From UBA7434 sp042090785 (GTDB lineage: Bacteria > Pseudomonadota > Gammaproteobacteria > Pseudomonadales > UBA7434), in NCBI GenBank assembly GCA_042090785.1, contig JBELIP010000001.1, forward strand, positions 186,001-250,000: DNA of 64,000 nt. The letters run 5' to 3'. The notes under the pieces were generated by a model. That model ran no database searches, was not told where the DNA came from, and was given only the letters and a program-made list of their open reading frames with translations. The position numbers and the translations under genes are program-made. Of this stretch, positions 18,656 to 27,323 are shown piece after piece. Positions within the stretch are counted from its first letter, which is position 1. Every line of letters begins with the position of its first letter.

Positions 18656-19621
18656 TTAAACGCTAGGATTTAAGTCGACACCCAAAATGGATTCAAACTC
18701 ATGCGGCTGTTTATAGCGTTTAATCTGCTCAAAAAAAGGCGTTGCTTCGGGGTAATGCATTTTCAAGTAAAACAACCATTGCTTAACTCGATTACCCAAA
18801 AATCGAACCGGATAAGCATCTTTGGTATCGTAATAAAAACGATTCAATAAATTCAGAATGTCACTCCAGACCAAGGGCAGATAATCACTTTGCTCGTTAT
18901 GTGCTTTGATTTGCAGCGCCAAATCAGGACAAGCCACTAACCCCCGACCCAACATAAAATCATGACAGGCACTTTCTGCCTTACATTGCTGCCAGTCTTT
19001 TATATTCCAAATTTCGCCGTTAGCAACAACCGGAATATTAATGGCCTCTACAATTTCGGCGATACATTGCCAGTACGCCGGAGGCTTATAACCGTCGGCT
19101 TTTGAACGCGCATGCACACAGAGCTCGTTGGCACCTGCATCAGCAATGGCCGTGGCATTTTCTAAATACAGGTTTCTTTCTTCAAAGCCTAAACGAATTT
19201 TTGCAGTGACCGGTGTTTGGCTGGGAACCGCTTGGCGAACACAGCTAACAATATTATTAATGTGTGTTGGATCTTTTAATAAGACGGCGCCACCTTTGCT
19301 GTTGTTTACTGTTTTAGCAGGGCAACCAAAATTTAAATCAATAGCAGAAGCGCCTAAAGCTGCAGCCATTGCTGCGCTCTCGGCCAAGGTTTCAGGGTTG
19401 CTGCCTAGCAGTTGAACACGCACGGGCGTTCCATTAGGCGTAGCACTTAAGCCAGTACGGTTAAGTTCGGGACAGTCGCGTAATAAGGTTTTTTCGGATA
19501 TCGGTAAATCATTAACCCGTAGAAATTCGCTGACACAAATATCGACACCGCCAATATCGCCATAAATAGTGCGGAAGTGGTGATCGATCACGCCTTCCAT
19601 AGGAGCTAAAAAAATACGCAT
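18656..19621 (-). CDS. dusC: tRNA-dihydrouridine(16) synthase DusC
   Basis: 321 residues. FMN-dependent Dus family TIM barrel beginning APMEGVIDHHFR. Catalytic Cys100 lies in NFGCPAKTVNNSKGG, and ELCVHARSKADGY carries the FMN/RNA contacts. DusC reduces U16 of tRNA. The short APMEGV start and the length favour DusC over DusA or DusB. It is convergent with fpr (37 bp). Confidence 0.92.
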   Translation of the reverse strand: MRIFLAPMEGVIDHHFRTIYGDIGGVDICVSEFLRVNDLPISEKTLLRDCPELNRTGLSATPNGTPVRVQLLGSNPETLAESAAMAAALGASAIDLNFGCPAKTVNNSKGGAVLLKDPTHINNIVSCVRQAVPSQTPVTAKIRLGFEERNLYLENATAIADAGANELCVHARSKADGYKPPAYWQCIAEIVEAINIPVVANGEIWNIKDWQQCKAESACHDFMLGRGLVACPDLALQIKAHNEQSDYLPLVWSDILNLLNRFYYDTKDAYPVRFLGNRVKQWLFYLKMHYPEATPFFEQIKRYKQPHEFESILGVDLNPSV

Positions 19622-19716
19622 GGGAATACTAAAAAGTTAATTAACAATTAGCCTAGAATTTTATTAAAAGTAAATTCTAATGGTAAAAGCCTAGGCTAAC
19701 ACAAAACATTAATTAA

Positions 19717-21633
19717 CTAGTGGAGTTTTAAGCGAAAACCTACACTGCCACCAACACCTAAAGCCTGATAACTAAACACTTCTTCATACTGGTCATCTAA
19801 CGCGTTATCTATGCGAGCATAAACATCTAACTGTTCAGTGACATGATAATTAGCGTTTAAATTCAACAAGGTGTACTTATCGAGACTAACGGTTTGAGAT
19901 GGATTGGGGAAAGGCGGGAAAAACACATCCGTTTGGCCACCGCTGTATTGAACGTTAGCGTTAAGCTGCAATTTATTAGCTGCCTGCCAAGCTACATTTA
20001 AACTTGCACTGTGACGAGGACGTCTTGTCTCATCGATATCTTGACCGCTGTTACTATCAAACTCTACTGCATCAACATACGTATAAGCCACATCAACAGA
20101 CAAGTTATCACTCAGTGTTGATAAAACGGTTAGTTCAACGCCTTGCCGCTGACTCTCACCTTCTTTATTGGCTGCAGTAGAATTTCCACCGGGAGCCGGT
20201 GCAAAACCATTAATCTCATTTTTTAGCGCTGCATTAAAAACCGTCGCGCCCAGATTAACCGCACCATCGAATAACGCATGATCAATACCTAACTCCCAAC
20301 TCGTTGACTCTTCAGGAATTAAATCGGGGTTACCTACAAAGAAACCAAAAATAGCAAAACGTTCGGTGAAGGTAGGATTTTTAACTGCCGTACCCCATGC
20401 GCCACGCAAACGTGTGTCATTATCGACTTGATAGCTTGCTTCAAAACGAAGTGTTTCAGCACTATCAAATTCTGAGTTATCGTCATAACGTCCACTGGCA
20501 GCCAGTGTCAAACTATCGGTTACATCAACACGATATTCTAATGCCACACTATCCGTTGTTCGTTTTAAATTCTCTCCGGCATTTTCACCACTAAAAAATG
20601 GGCCGGTTTGGTTAAAGCGCTCATTTTCATGCTCAAGTAACAATGATGCACGCTGCGCACTGTCATCCCAAAATAAAGAGCCGACATATTTAAATTGATC
20701 CTTGGTTGATGACGAACTATTTCCTAACAAATCGTTGGCAAAGTTATCGTTGTTATTTTCTGACTGCGCGATAACAATTTTATGTTTTGAGCGACCATCG
20801 GTAGCATCGTAATTACCTTGGAAACCTACTGTGGAATTACGAAACTCAGAAACCCTATCTTGATCTTCAATAAAACCATCAAAATCAGCATCGCTATCAA
20901 ATGCACTCATGCCATCATTTTGACGAGCAACAAATGACAATCGCATTTGATCATCGACTTTCCAGCCCGCCGTTAAATTCACACTGGTATTTGTATGGCC
21001 ATCTTTTTCATCGCCAGCGCGAGAAATATTTTCGCCATCAGACTCTAAATGAGATGCACCTAAACGCACATCAAATTGCCCATTACTGTGCCCAATAGAA
21101 AAACCACTCTTACGTGTTGCCCAACTACCGGCTTCGGAATAAACATTCACGCCTAAGGGTTTATCGGCACGATGAGTAATAATATTCACTACACCTGCAA
21201 CGGCGTCACTACCATACATGGCACTTTGTGGCCCGCGTATAACTTCAACGCGCTCAATGTCACTGGCCGCTAACGTGCCCCAGTTAAGCTCGTCGCTTTG
21301 TGATGGGTCATTGGCTTCAACGCCGTCAATAAGCACTAATAAATGGTTAGCCTCAGAACCGCGCACACGAATTTGAGTTGCCGAACCCAATACACCACTA
21401 CGACTCACCGCAAGGCCTGGGACATCACGCAGTAAATCACTCACCGATAAAGCTGCACGATTTTTTATTTGCTCGCTGTTAATGACCGTCACCGCATTGG
21501 CTGACTGAGAAATAGCAATAGGAATATGTGAAGCGCCGATAACAACTTCTTCCATAAGGGGATTCGATTGTGCCTGTAAATTAAAGGGAATAGCAGATAA
21601 CAGCAATGCTGCTGTAACATTAAAAGGTTTCAT
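19717..21633 (-). CDS. btuB: TonB-dependent vitamin B12 receptor
   Basis: 638 residues from ATG 21633, preceded by AGAGAG. An upstream in-frame start at 21726 would fall in the riboswitch leader and is rejected. Signal peptide MKPFNVTAALLLSAIPFNLQA, then a Ton box region (EEVVIGAS), a plug domain (about 40-150, ending RGPQSAMYGSDAVAGVVNIIT) and a 22-strand barrel ending FRLKL. It imports cobalamin across the outer membrane with TonB-ExbBD. The cobalamin riboswitch immediately upstream fixes the substrate. Confidence 0.92.
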   Translation of the reverse strand: MKPFNVTAALLLSAIPFNLQAQSNPLMEEVVIGASHIPIAISQSANAVTVINSEQIKNRAALSVSDLLRDVPGLAVSRSGVLGSATQIRVRGSEANHLLVLIDGVEANDPSQSDELNWGTLAASDIERVEVIRGPQSAMYGSDAVAGVVNIITHRADKPLGVNVYSEAGSWATRKSGFSIGHSNGQFDVRLGASHLESDGENISRAGDEKDGHTNTSVNLTAGWKVDDQMRLSFVARQNDGMSAFDSDADFDGFIEDQDRVSEFRNSTVGFQGNYDATDGRSKHKIVIAQSENNNDNFANDLLGNSSSSTKDQFKYVGSLFWDDSAQRASLLLEHENERFNQTGPFFSGENAGENLKRTTDSVALEYRVDVTDSLTLAASGRYDDNSEFDSAETLRFEASYQVDNDTRLRGAWGTAVKNPTFTERFAIFGFFVGNPDLIPEESTSWELGIDHALFDGAVNLGATVFNAALKNEINGFAPAPGGNSTAANKEGESQRQGVELTVLSTLSDNLSVDVAYTYVDAVEFDSNSGQDIDETRRPRHSASLNVAWQAANKLQLNANVQYSGGQTDVFFPPFPNPSQTVSLDKYTLLNLNANYHVTEQLDVYARIDNALDDQYEEVFSYQALGVGGSVGFRLKLH

Positions 21634-21745
21634 TTGGGCTCTCTTACACTCACACCCGAGCGTATAAAGTGAATATAACGGGGCACGAAAGAGCAAATAG
21701 ACAGGAAGTATTGATTGTGAAAACAATCAACCACCGATCAGCGCA

Positions 21746-21764
21746 AAACCACACCCCGTGGTTT
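21746..21764 (-). promoter_or_regulatory. Expression-platform hairpin after the B12 aptamer
   Basis: On the minus strand the stem AAACCAC / GTGGTTT with loop GGGGT follows the aptamer and runs into TTT, so it could act as a terminator. A second perfect hairpin (TTGATTGT / ACAATCAA, 21711-21730) lies nearer the start codon. Which of the two switches is not decidable by eye. Confidence 0.5.
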
Positions 21765-21774
21765 GTCTGCATAG

Positions 21775-21970
21775 CGATAGGCTGGTCTCCGGACTCATAA
21801 GTGCGCAGTGGATACTTTACAGCTGCGCTGCTTGACTACCTTCCCATGCACTAACTGCACAGTGGTCATTCCTGCCAAACATTCTTATTTACCGTTGCGG
21901 GGGCAGTGTCGGGATAGCTTCATTACCAATTTTGGCGAAACGCACCGACTTCCCATTTCATCTTTTTTAA
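21775..21970 (-). ncRNA. Cobalamin riboswitch
   Basis: Read on the minus strand the region contains the class hallmarks in order: GGTGCG-type 5' stem (near 21950), GGGAA-type core segments, GCAACGG, CCACTGTG, GGGAAGG and finally GGAGACCAGCC near 21785, the conserved B12-box 3' part. It lies 140-330 nt upstream of btuB. Adenosylcobalamin binding would repress btuB. Boundaries are approximate. Confidence 0.93.
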
Positions 21971-22102
21971 GTTGGTATAAATTGAATTAAAAAAGAACCT
22001 ATTGCCGAAGCAAGTGCGGGCAATTTACGCATAGTCTATGTTGATGTCAAATAGCATTGCTCACAATATTTCTAAAACTCAGCCAATAGTTACTTTTAGC
22101 TA

Positions 22103-22969
22103 TTAGTTTTTACGTTTTCGTAGTGCCGGCAAAATAATGCCTAATAAACATGAGGCCACAATTAAAATGGCACCCAATAATTTTGTTGCTGTCATCACCT
22201 CATTAAGAAAAAAATAACTCAAGGCCATTGCAATAGGGATATAAAGATAATAAAACGCACTCACCAGCATAGCGGGTAATTCGGTTGAAGCCTTGACCCA
22301 AAGCGTATGCGCTACCAATGTTGACACCACACCTAAAACGATTAACAACTGCCAATCAGTAATACTCAATTGCCAATGTGTTTGCGGCCAAAAAAATAAA
22401 AAGAACAGGCCGGCAAAACTAAACTGCCCCCAACTACGAACAGTGGTTGGAAGGTGGCCAACTCTTTGATGAAAAAAGGGTAGCAACGCATAAAGAAAAC
22501 CACTAAACACGCCAACAAGAAAAGCCTGCGTCACATGATTAGCTATATCAGCAGAGGGAACAACAATAATACAGCCACAGAAACAAAGTAAAATCGCCAT
22601 GACATCGGTGAGTTTTGGCTTCTGCTTACTGACCAACCAATTAATCCAAACCAAATGGATACCATAAGTTGTCAGCGATAATGCGCCCAGTGATGGCGTG
22701 GAGTTTTTTATCGCATAAAAATACGTCCACCAATGTAAGCCAAAAATCATGCCGATAGCGAGCATTGCCAACCAGTCTTTTTGTTTTAAGCCGGTAAAAC
22801 TTTTATGCCACAGCAATAAAGGTGTTAATACTAAACAGGCAATAAACACTCTTACTAGACCAATGGTTACTTCGTTGGCCGTAACAGAACTCACCAACAC
22901 CGGCACTAAAGCCATTGTCGATACAGAAACTAACGCAATAATAATTAATCGGGGGGAGATGGATTTCAT
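22103..22969 (-). CDS. DMT superfamily (EamA) permease
   Basis: 288 residues forming about ten hydrophobic helices in two EamA repeats (residues about 8-138 and 150-280), with the typical short basic C-terminus LPALRKRKN. EamA proteins export metabolites or amino acids across the inner membrane; the substrate is unknown. It points away from the DUF2946/ZnuD-like pair and toward the btuB riboswitch, 132 bp downstream of its stop. Confidence 0.88.
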   Translation of the reverse strand: MKSISPRLIIIALVSVSTMALVPVLVSSVTANEVTIGLVRVFIACLVLTPLLLWHKSFTGLKQKDWLAMLAIGMIFGLHWWTYFYAIKNSTPSLGALSLTTYGIHLVWINWLVSKQKPKLTDVMAILLCFCGCIIVVPSADIANHVTQAFLVGVFSGFLYALLPFFHQRVGHLPTTVRSWGQFSFAGLFFLFFWPQTHWQLSITDWQLLIVLGVVSTLVAHTLWVKASTELPAMLVSAFYYLYIPIAMALSYFFLNEVMTATKLLGAILIVASCLLGIILPALRKRKN

Positions 22970-23033
22970 GACAATGAGCCTACAGATTCATCGAATATTG
23001 CGCAATCATTGAATTTTTGGCATTTAAAATAAC

Positions 23034-23049
23034 GCTCAAGCTATTGAGC
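23034..23049. promoter_or_regulatory. Inverted repeat GCTCAA-GCTA-TTGAGC
   Basis: A perfect 6-bp dyad sits between the divergent EamA gene and the DUF2946-like gene, 48 bp before the latter's GTG. It may be an operator or small hairpin. It does not match the Zur or Fur consensus that I know. Confidence 0.4.
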
Positions 23050-23096
23050 TTAGATTTTCTTAGCTTTATGATAAACGTACTAATTTGAGGCGCTGT

Positions 23097-23396
23097 GTGT
23101 TTAATTTTTCAAAAAAAATCCTAAGGCAAAAAACGCTGCGCCTAGGCCTTATGGCTTGGATGCTTATTTTTGTCTGTGGCCAAGTACAGGCATCTAGTCA
23201 CCTTCATATTGATAGCCATGCAGATGAGCCTTGTGTTGTTTGTATTCAGGGACAAGATCAACCCACTGCAACAAACAATACCGTTACCGCGTTTACCTGT
23301 AATGTTACTTATCCATTTTCTGTCACACGCCAAACATCTTGCTTACCTAACTGTATAGTTTCACCATATCTAAGCCGCGCTCCACCTCAATCCTAA
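23097..23396 (+). CDS. DUF2946-like small secreted protein with CxxC motif
   Basis: 99 residues from GTG 23097, chosen because GAGG lies 6 nt upstream. A TTG at 23085 would give 103. After a basic start (KKILRQKTLR) and one hydrophobic segment (LGLMAWMLIFVCGQVQA) comes HLHIDSHADEPCVVC, a His-rich stretch followed by a CVVC pair. This pattern is that of DUF2946 proteins, which often sit beside metal-related TonB receptors. The mature part carries two more Cys. A periplasmic metal-handling role is inferred. The receptor gene follows after 68 bp. Confidence 0.65.
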   Translation: MFNFSKKILRQKTLRLGLMAWMLIFVCGQVQASSHLHIDSHADEPCVVCIQGQDQPTATNNTVTAFTCNVTYPFSVTRQTSCLPNCIVSPYLSRAPPQS

Positions 23397-23464
23397 CGAC
23401 CCAAAGAATATTTTTTTAATGTTTGTTGACTCAAGCATTTTCTTTTTTTTGTTAGGAGAATTTT

Positions 23465-25555
23465 ATGTCTACTTTACTATTTAAACGTCTTTATAGTTCC
23501 GGCCTTTTCTTTACTGCAGCCACACTGACTGCATCAACCTTTATACCAACAACTGCCAGTGCCGAAGAGATTATTGAAGATATTATTATTGCTGCTCACC
23601 CACTATCCGGTGAAGGTTTATCTCAATCGATTGATGTCTTAGACGGCTTTGAATTAGATCGCAAAGTCTCAACCAGTATTGGTGACACTTTATCTAAACA
23701 GCCGGGCATTCACTCGGCACCTTTTGGTAATGCAGTAGGCCGACCCATTATTCACGGCCTAGGTGGCACACGCGTAAAAATTATGGAAGATCGTATAGAT
23801 ACTTTAGATGTTTCTGTAACGAGCGGCGATCATGCCGTAAGTATTGAACCTTTTATTGCTGAGCGCATTGAAATACTCAAAGGCGCAGGCGCATTACTTT
23901 ATGGCTCCGGCGCCATTGGGGGTGTCGTTGATATACACACTGGACGTATTCCACATCAACTGCCAGAAGCATCGATATCAGGTGGTCTAGAAACACGCTA
24001 CAACAATAATAATGATGCGAACACAAGCTCCGTTAAACTCAATGGTGGTATAGGTTCTTTTGCTTGGCATCTTGACGCTACTCGTAAAGATAGCGACAAC
24101 TATAAAATTCCTGGCTTTGCTGAATCATCGCGCCTACGCGCACTTGAAGCAGCCGAAACGGGCACTGACGGTGAAGAGGAAGAACATGCACGTGATATTT
24201 TATCGGGCAGTGCTTTTACTTTTGAATCTGCCGCATTGGGTGGCTCTTATATAGCAGACTGGGGCTTTGTTGGTTTATCGATAAGTGACACCGATGCTAC
24301 TTACGGGCTGCCTGGTCATGCCGAACACCATGATGAAGAAGAAGAGGAAACTGAAGAGGAGCATCATGAAGACCATGACGAAACCGCGACGTTAATTTTA
24401 AAACAAACACGAAGCGATTTTGAATTAGGTCTCAAAGATCCTTTTAACGCGGTTAGCAGCATTAACTTAAGAATTGGCGTTAACGATTACGAACACCAAG
24501 AGATTGAACCCAATGGTGAAGTGGCTACTCGCTTTGCAAATCAAGCCTGGGAATCACGTGCAGAATTAATATTTGATGCTAGCGAATGGACTAATGCTAT
24601 TGGTGTTCAATACAGCCAGCGCGATTTTTCTGCACTCGGTGAAGAAGCCTTTATTCAGCCTGTGGATACCACTGAGAGCGGCTTGTTTTGGTTAGCCGAA
24701 CGTTCACTAGCCAAATTCGATTTAGAAGCAGGATTTCGCGTAGGTCAAACTCAACATAAACCAAGCGCAGCAGCGAATAAGGACTTTTCAAACTATAGCG
24801 CATCATTGGGCGCCATCATTCCGCTGTCTGATTTATGGCAACTCAACATGTTTGCCGACTACTCATCACGCGCACCCGTTGCTGAAGAGCTTTATACTGA
24901 CGGCCCTCATTTAACCACCAATAGTTATGAACAAGGTAATGACGCACTGGATAGCGAAAGAGCGTTCAATACTTCTGCAACATTGCAGTATCAAGATGAA
25001 AACTGGTCCGCATCTATTACGGCATACCAAACGTATTTCTTTAATTTTATTTATCAGCAAACAACAGGCGCAGAATTAGATGACTTGCCTGTTGTTGCCT
25101 ACCAACAAAATGATGCTTCGTTTTTTGGCGTTGACCTTGAGCTATCAACATTGGTTATTCGACAAGCAGATAACACGGTTCGCCTAAAAGCTTTATTTGA
25201 TTTTGTTAATGCAGAAGTTGACGTTAGTGGTAACCAGCATCTGCCAAGAATACCACCTATGCGCTATGGTTTAGGCCTTGAAACGCAGTGGGGAATCTTT
25301 AGAGGTTCAATCGATTACTTACGTGTTGATGAGCAACTTGATATCGCTGACTTTGAGCTCGCATCGGATGCTTATAATGATTTGAGCGTCTATGCTGAAG
25401 TCAAACACCCATTATCTGAAAACGTTTTGTTTACAGGCTTTTTACGCGGTAAGAATTTAACCAACGATGAACAGCGCGTGCATACGTCTTTTATTAAAGA
25501 CTTAGCACCTGCTCCTGCTAGAACCTTTGAGATTGGCTTTCGATTAGGTTTTTAA
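23465..25555 (+). CDS. ZnuD-like TonB-dependent receptor, probable zinc uptake
   Basis: 696 residues with a strong site (AGGAG, 6 nt spacing). Signal peptide to about residue 33, then a plug with the ZnuD-type signature RPIIHGLGGTRVKIMEDR, TSGDHAVSIEPFIAERIE and GALLYGSGAIGGVVD. A His/Glu/Asp-rich loop (HAEHHDEEEEETEEEHHEDH, about residues 286-306) interrupts the barrel, as in ZnuD, where it captures zinc. The barrel ends FEIGFRLGF. Zinc is inferred from these features; copper or nickel is possible. The preceding CxxC protein supports a metal role. A strong terminator follows. Confidence 0.82.
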   Translation: MSTLLFKRLYSSGLFFTAATLTASTFIPTTASAEEIIEDIIIAAHPLSGEGLSQSIDVLDGFELDRKVSTSIGDTLSKQPGIHSAPFGNAVGRPIIHGLGGTRVKIMEDRIDTLDVSVTSGDHAVSIEPFIAERIEILKGAGALLYGSGAIGGVVDIHTGRIPHQLPEASISGGLETRYNNNNDANTSSVKLNGGIGSFAWHLDATRKDSDNYKIPGFAESSRLRALEAAETGTDGEEEEHARDILSGSAFTFESAALGGSYIADWGFVGLSISDTDATYGLPGHAEHHDEEEEETEEEHHEDHDETATLILKQTRSDFELGLKDPFNAVSSINLRIGVNDYEHQEIEPNGEVATRFANQAWESRAELIFDASEWTNAIGVQYSQRDFSALGEEAFIQPVDTTESGLFWLAERSLAKFDLEAGFRVGQTQHKPSAAANKDFSNYSASLGAIIPLSDLWQLNMFADYSSRAPVAEELYTDGPHLTTNSYEQGNDALDSERAFNTSATLQYQDENWSASITAYQTYFFNFIYQQTTGAELDDLPVVAYQQNDASFFGVDLELSTLVIRQADNTVRLKALFDFVNAEVDVSGNQHLPRIPPMRYGLGLETQWGIFRGSIDYLRVDEQLDIADFELASDAYNDLSVYAEVKHPLSENVLFTGFLRGKNLTNDEQRVHTSFIKDLAPAPARTFEIGFRLGF

Positions 25556-25573
25556 TTTAGCGGACGTGTAATT

Positions 25574-25607
25574 AAGCGTCTTACGTTTCACGTAGGGCGT
25601 TTTTTTT
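25574..25607 (+). terminator. Rho-independent terminator after the ZnuD-like gene
   Basis: A 13-bp stem with three G-U pairs (AAGCGTCTTACGT / ACGTAGGGCGTTT, loop TTC) is followed by an eight-base T run. Confidence 0.92.
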
Positions 25608-25890
25608 ACTCAATCATACGGCTAATATTTCTCTTCGCTGATTTGCCGCTATGCTATTTATTTCCTATGCCTTCCCTATTTCTCTCCTATTTTTTCCTCA
25701 CTTTTTATTCTTTACTTTTTATTCTTTACTCTACTGACACCTTCTCTAATTGTAAAATTCATATGTCTAAATGACTTTGTATCACGTCACCACTCTCTTC
25801 TATTGTTTTTTTAGACTATGCTTGTATTCACTTAATAAGTGGATTAAACCTTAATATCAACTTAAACACTTAAACTCACTAGGACGTTAC
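25608..25890 (+). repeat. Pyrimidine-rich tract with a 14-bp tandem repeat in a gene-free interval
   Basis: From about 25656 to 25735 the plus strand is nearly all C and T. Inside it the unit ACTTTTTATTCTTT occurs twice in tandem (25700-25713, 25714-25727). No gene is visible. The rest should hold the promoter of the HD-GYP gene; I could not fix a -35/-10 pair. Confidence 0.6.
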
Positions 25891-27144
25891 ATGCTCCATA
25901 AACTGACTGAAGCTGCAACTGCTGGCGTTGAAAAAACCCGCATCCGTGCCGCTGATTTAAAACTTGGCATGTATATTTCTGAGCTTGACTGTCCTTGGAT
26001 TAATAGCCCGTTTTTAATTCATGGCTTTACCATTCGCAGCTCATCTCAATTAACAGAAATTCAACAGCTCTGTCAGTTTGTCTATATCGACATTACTCGT
26101 GGCAGTGCTAGCTCAGATAAAGACAATGGTGCTAAGCCCGTTGAAAAACAGCAGTACACCAACAGCCTGCCATTTAATGAAAATCTTGAGGCAGCGCTTG
26201 CTATTCACAGCAAAGCCAAAACCGTTGTAGACAATATGTTTAATGCGGTGAGGTCCGGCGGATTATTTCACCTTAATCAAGTTCGTCAAAGTGTCGAAGA
26301 ATGCGTTAACAATATCATTGTTAATCCGCACTCTATGCTGTGGCTAAGCATGATTAAAAATAAAGATGAGTACACCTCAGAGCACAGCCTCAATGTTGCA
26401 ATACTCAGCATTGCCTTAGGTCGAGCCGAAGGCTTAGCGCAAAGCGACCTTGAAGACCTTGGCATTTGCGCTATGTTGCATGATGTAGGAAAAACAAAAA
26501 TTCCCAACGACATACTCAATCGTGAAGGCAGCCTCGACGAACACGATTTCGAAGTCATGAAAATGCATACCATTCATGGCAAAAAATTATTGATCAGGCA
26601 GCCAGATATCCCCGACGCCGCTGTCGATGTTGCTTTATCCCACCACGAACGAATGGATGGCTCCGGCTACCCCGTTGGGCTTACTGCCGACGAAATTCCC
26701 TATTTGGTTCGTATTGTTGCCATTGCCGACGCTTATGATGCTATGACCAGCGGCCGAGTATATTGCGATGCCAAACCTGCCGCCTAAGCCTTAAAACGCC
26801 TTCTGGATGCAAAAGATACGCATTTCGATGCATTGCTTTTAAACAAGTTTATTGAATCCATTGGCGTTTACCCTATTGGTAGCATCGCTGAATTGAATAG
26901 TGGCGAAGCCGGTATTGTGCTGCCTACCGATGAAAATAACGGCCTGCGCCCTTTAGTTTTAGTCACTCGAGACTCCAATAAAGCCCCTTGTGATGCCAAA
27001 ATTATTGATACGAATACTCAAAAGCAAGCAGATAACGGTAAACCTTTTATGATTCGAGCCCTACATCCCGACGGAACTTATGGCTTAAAACTAGAAAATT
27101 TCCGTAATTTAAATAAAAATAGTGATAATAAATCAATAACTTAA
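25891..27144 (+). pseudogene. HD-GYP c-di-GMP phosphodiesterase with in-frame ochre codon
   Basis: The frame is continuous over 417 sense codons except for TAA at 26785-26787 (codon 299). Residues 15-140 match the DUF3391 N-terminal domain. The HD-GYP core has His165, His197-Asp198, Lys201, His251-His252 and GYP (259-261). After the stop the same frame continues ALKRLLDAKDTHFDALLLNKF and on to a C-terminal domain, exactly as in intact relatives. A single G-to-T change (GAA to TAA) would explain it. A truncated 298-residue product keeps all metal ligands but loses the final helices. Intact relatives hydrolyse c-di-GMP. Mutation or sequencing error cannot be separated here. Confidence 0.8.
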
Positions 27145-27216
27145 AAATAAAACGTAACCTATATCAATTTAAATCAATATAGCTTTTTTTATTCCATCGC
27201 ATTTTTTCTCTTCTAA

Positions 27217-27232
27217 CATCAAGAATATTTGA
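27217..27232. promoter_or_regulatory. Operator A of the methyl-cycle operon, ATCAA-N6-TTGAT
   Basis: The dyad has the same core and 6-nt spacer as operator B. It overlaps the proposed -35 box (27228-27233), a position suited to repression. Confidence 0.55.
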
Positions 27233-27257
27233 TATATATTGCGTTTCATTTTAGAAT
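27228..27257 (+). promoter_or_regulatory. Sigma-70-type promoter of the methyl-cycle operon
   Basis: TTGATA (27228-27233) and TAGAAT (27252-27257) are separated by 18 bp. The transcription start would lie near 27264, about 60 nt before the ATG, between the two dyads. Confidence 0.5.
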
Positions 27258-27268
27258 GCCGACTCAGC

Positions 27269-27292
27269 CAATATCAAAAATAATTGATATTG
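27269..27292. promoter_or_regulatory. Operator B, CAATATCAA-N6-TTGATATTG
   Basis: A perfect 9-bp inverted repeat around AAATAA, ending 31 bp before the regulator's ATG. AT-rich dyads of this size are typical ArsR-family operators, so autoregulation by the adjacent gene is inferred. Confidence 0.75.
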
Positions 27293-27323
27293 CTTAACTA
27301 ATTGTTCGAGACTGGCATAGGTC

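Noticed and set aside
19654..19680. AT-rich inverted repeat between btuB start side and dusC as a terminator of btuB
   Set aside because: Stem TAGAATTT / AAATTCTA exists, but neither strand has a T run after it; left uncalled.
12299..26787. Genome-wide stop-codon recoding to explain the in-frame TAG and TAA codons
   Set aside because: TAG is used as a true stop by argB, ahcY, metF and fpr, and TAA and TGA end many other genes here. Mixed stop types in only a few genes fit mutation or sequencing error better.
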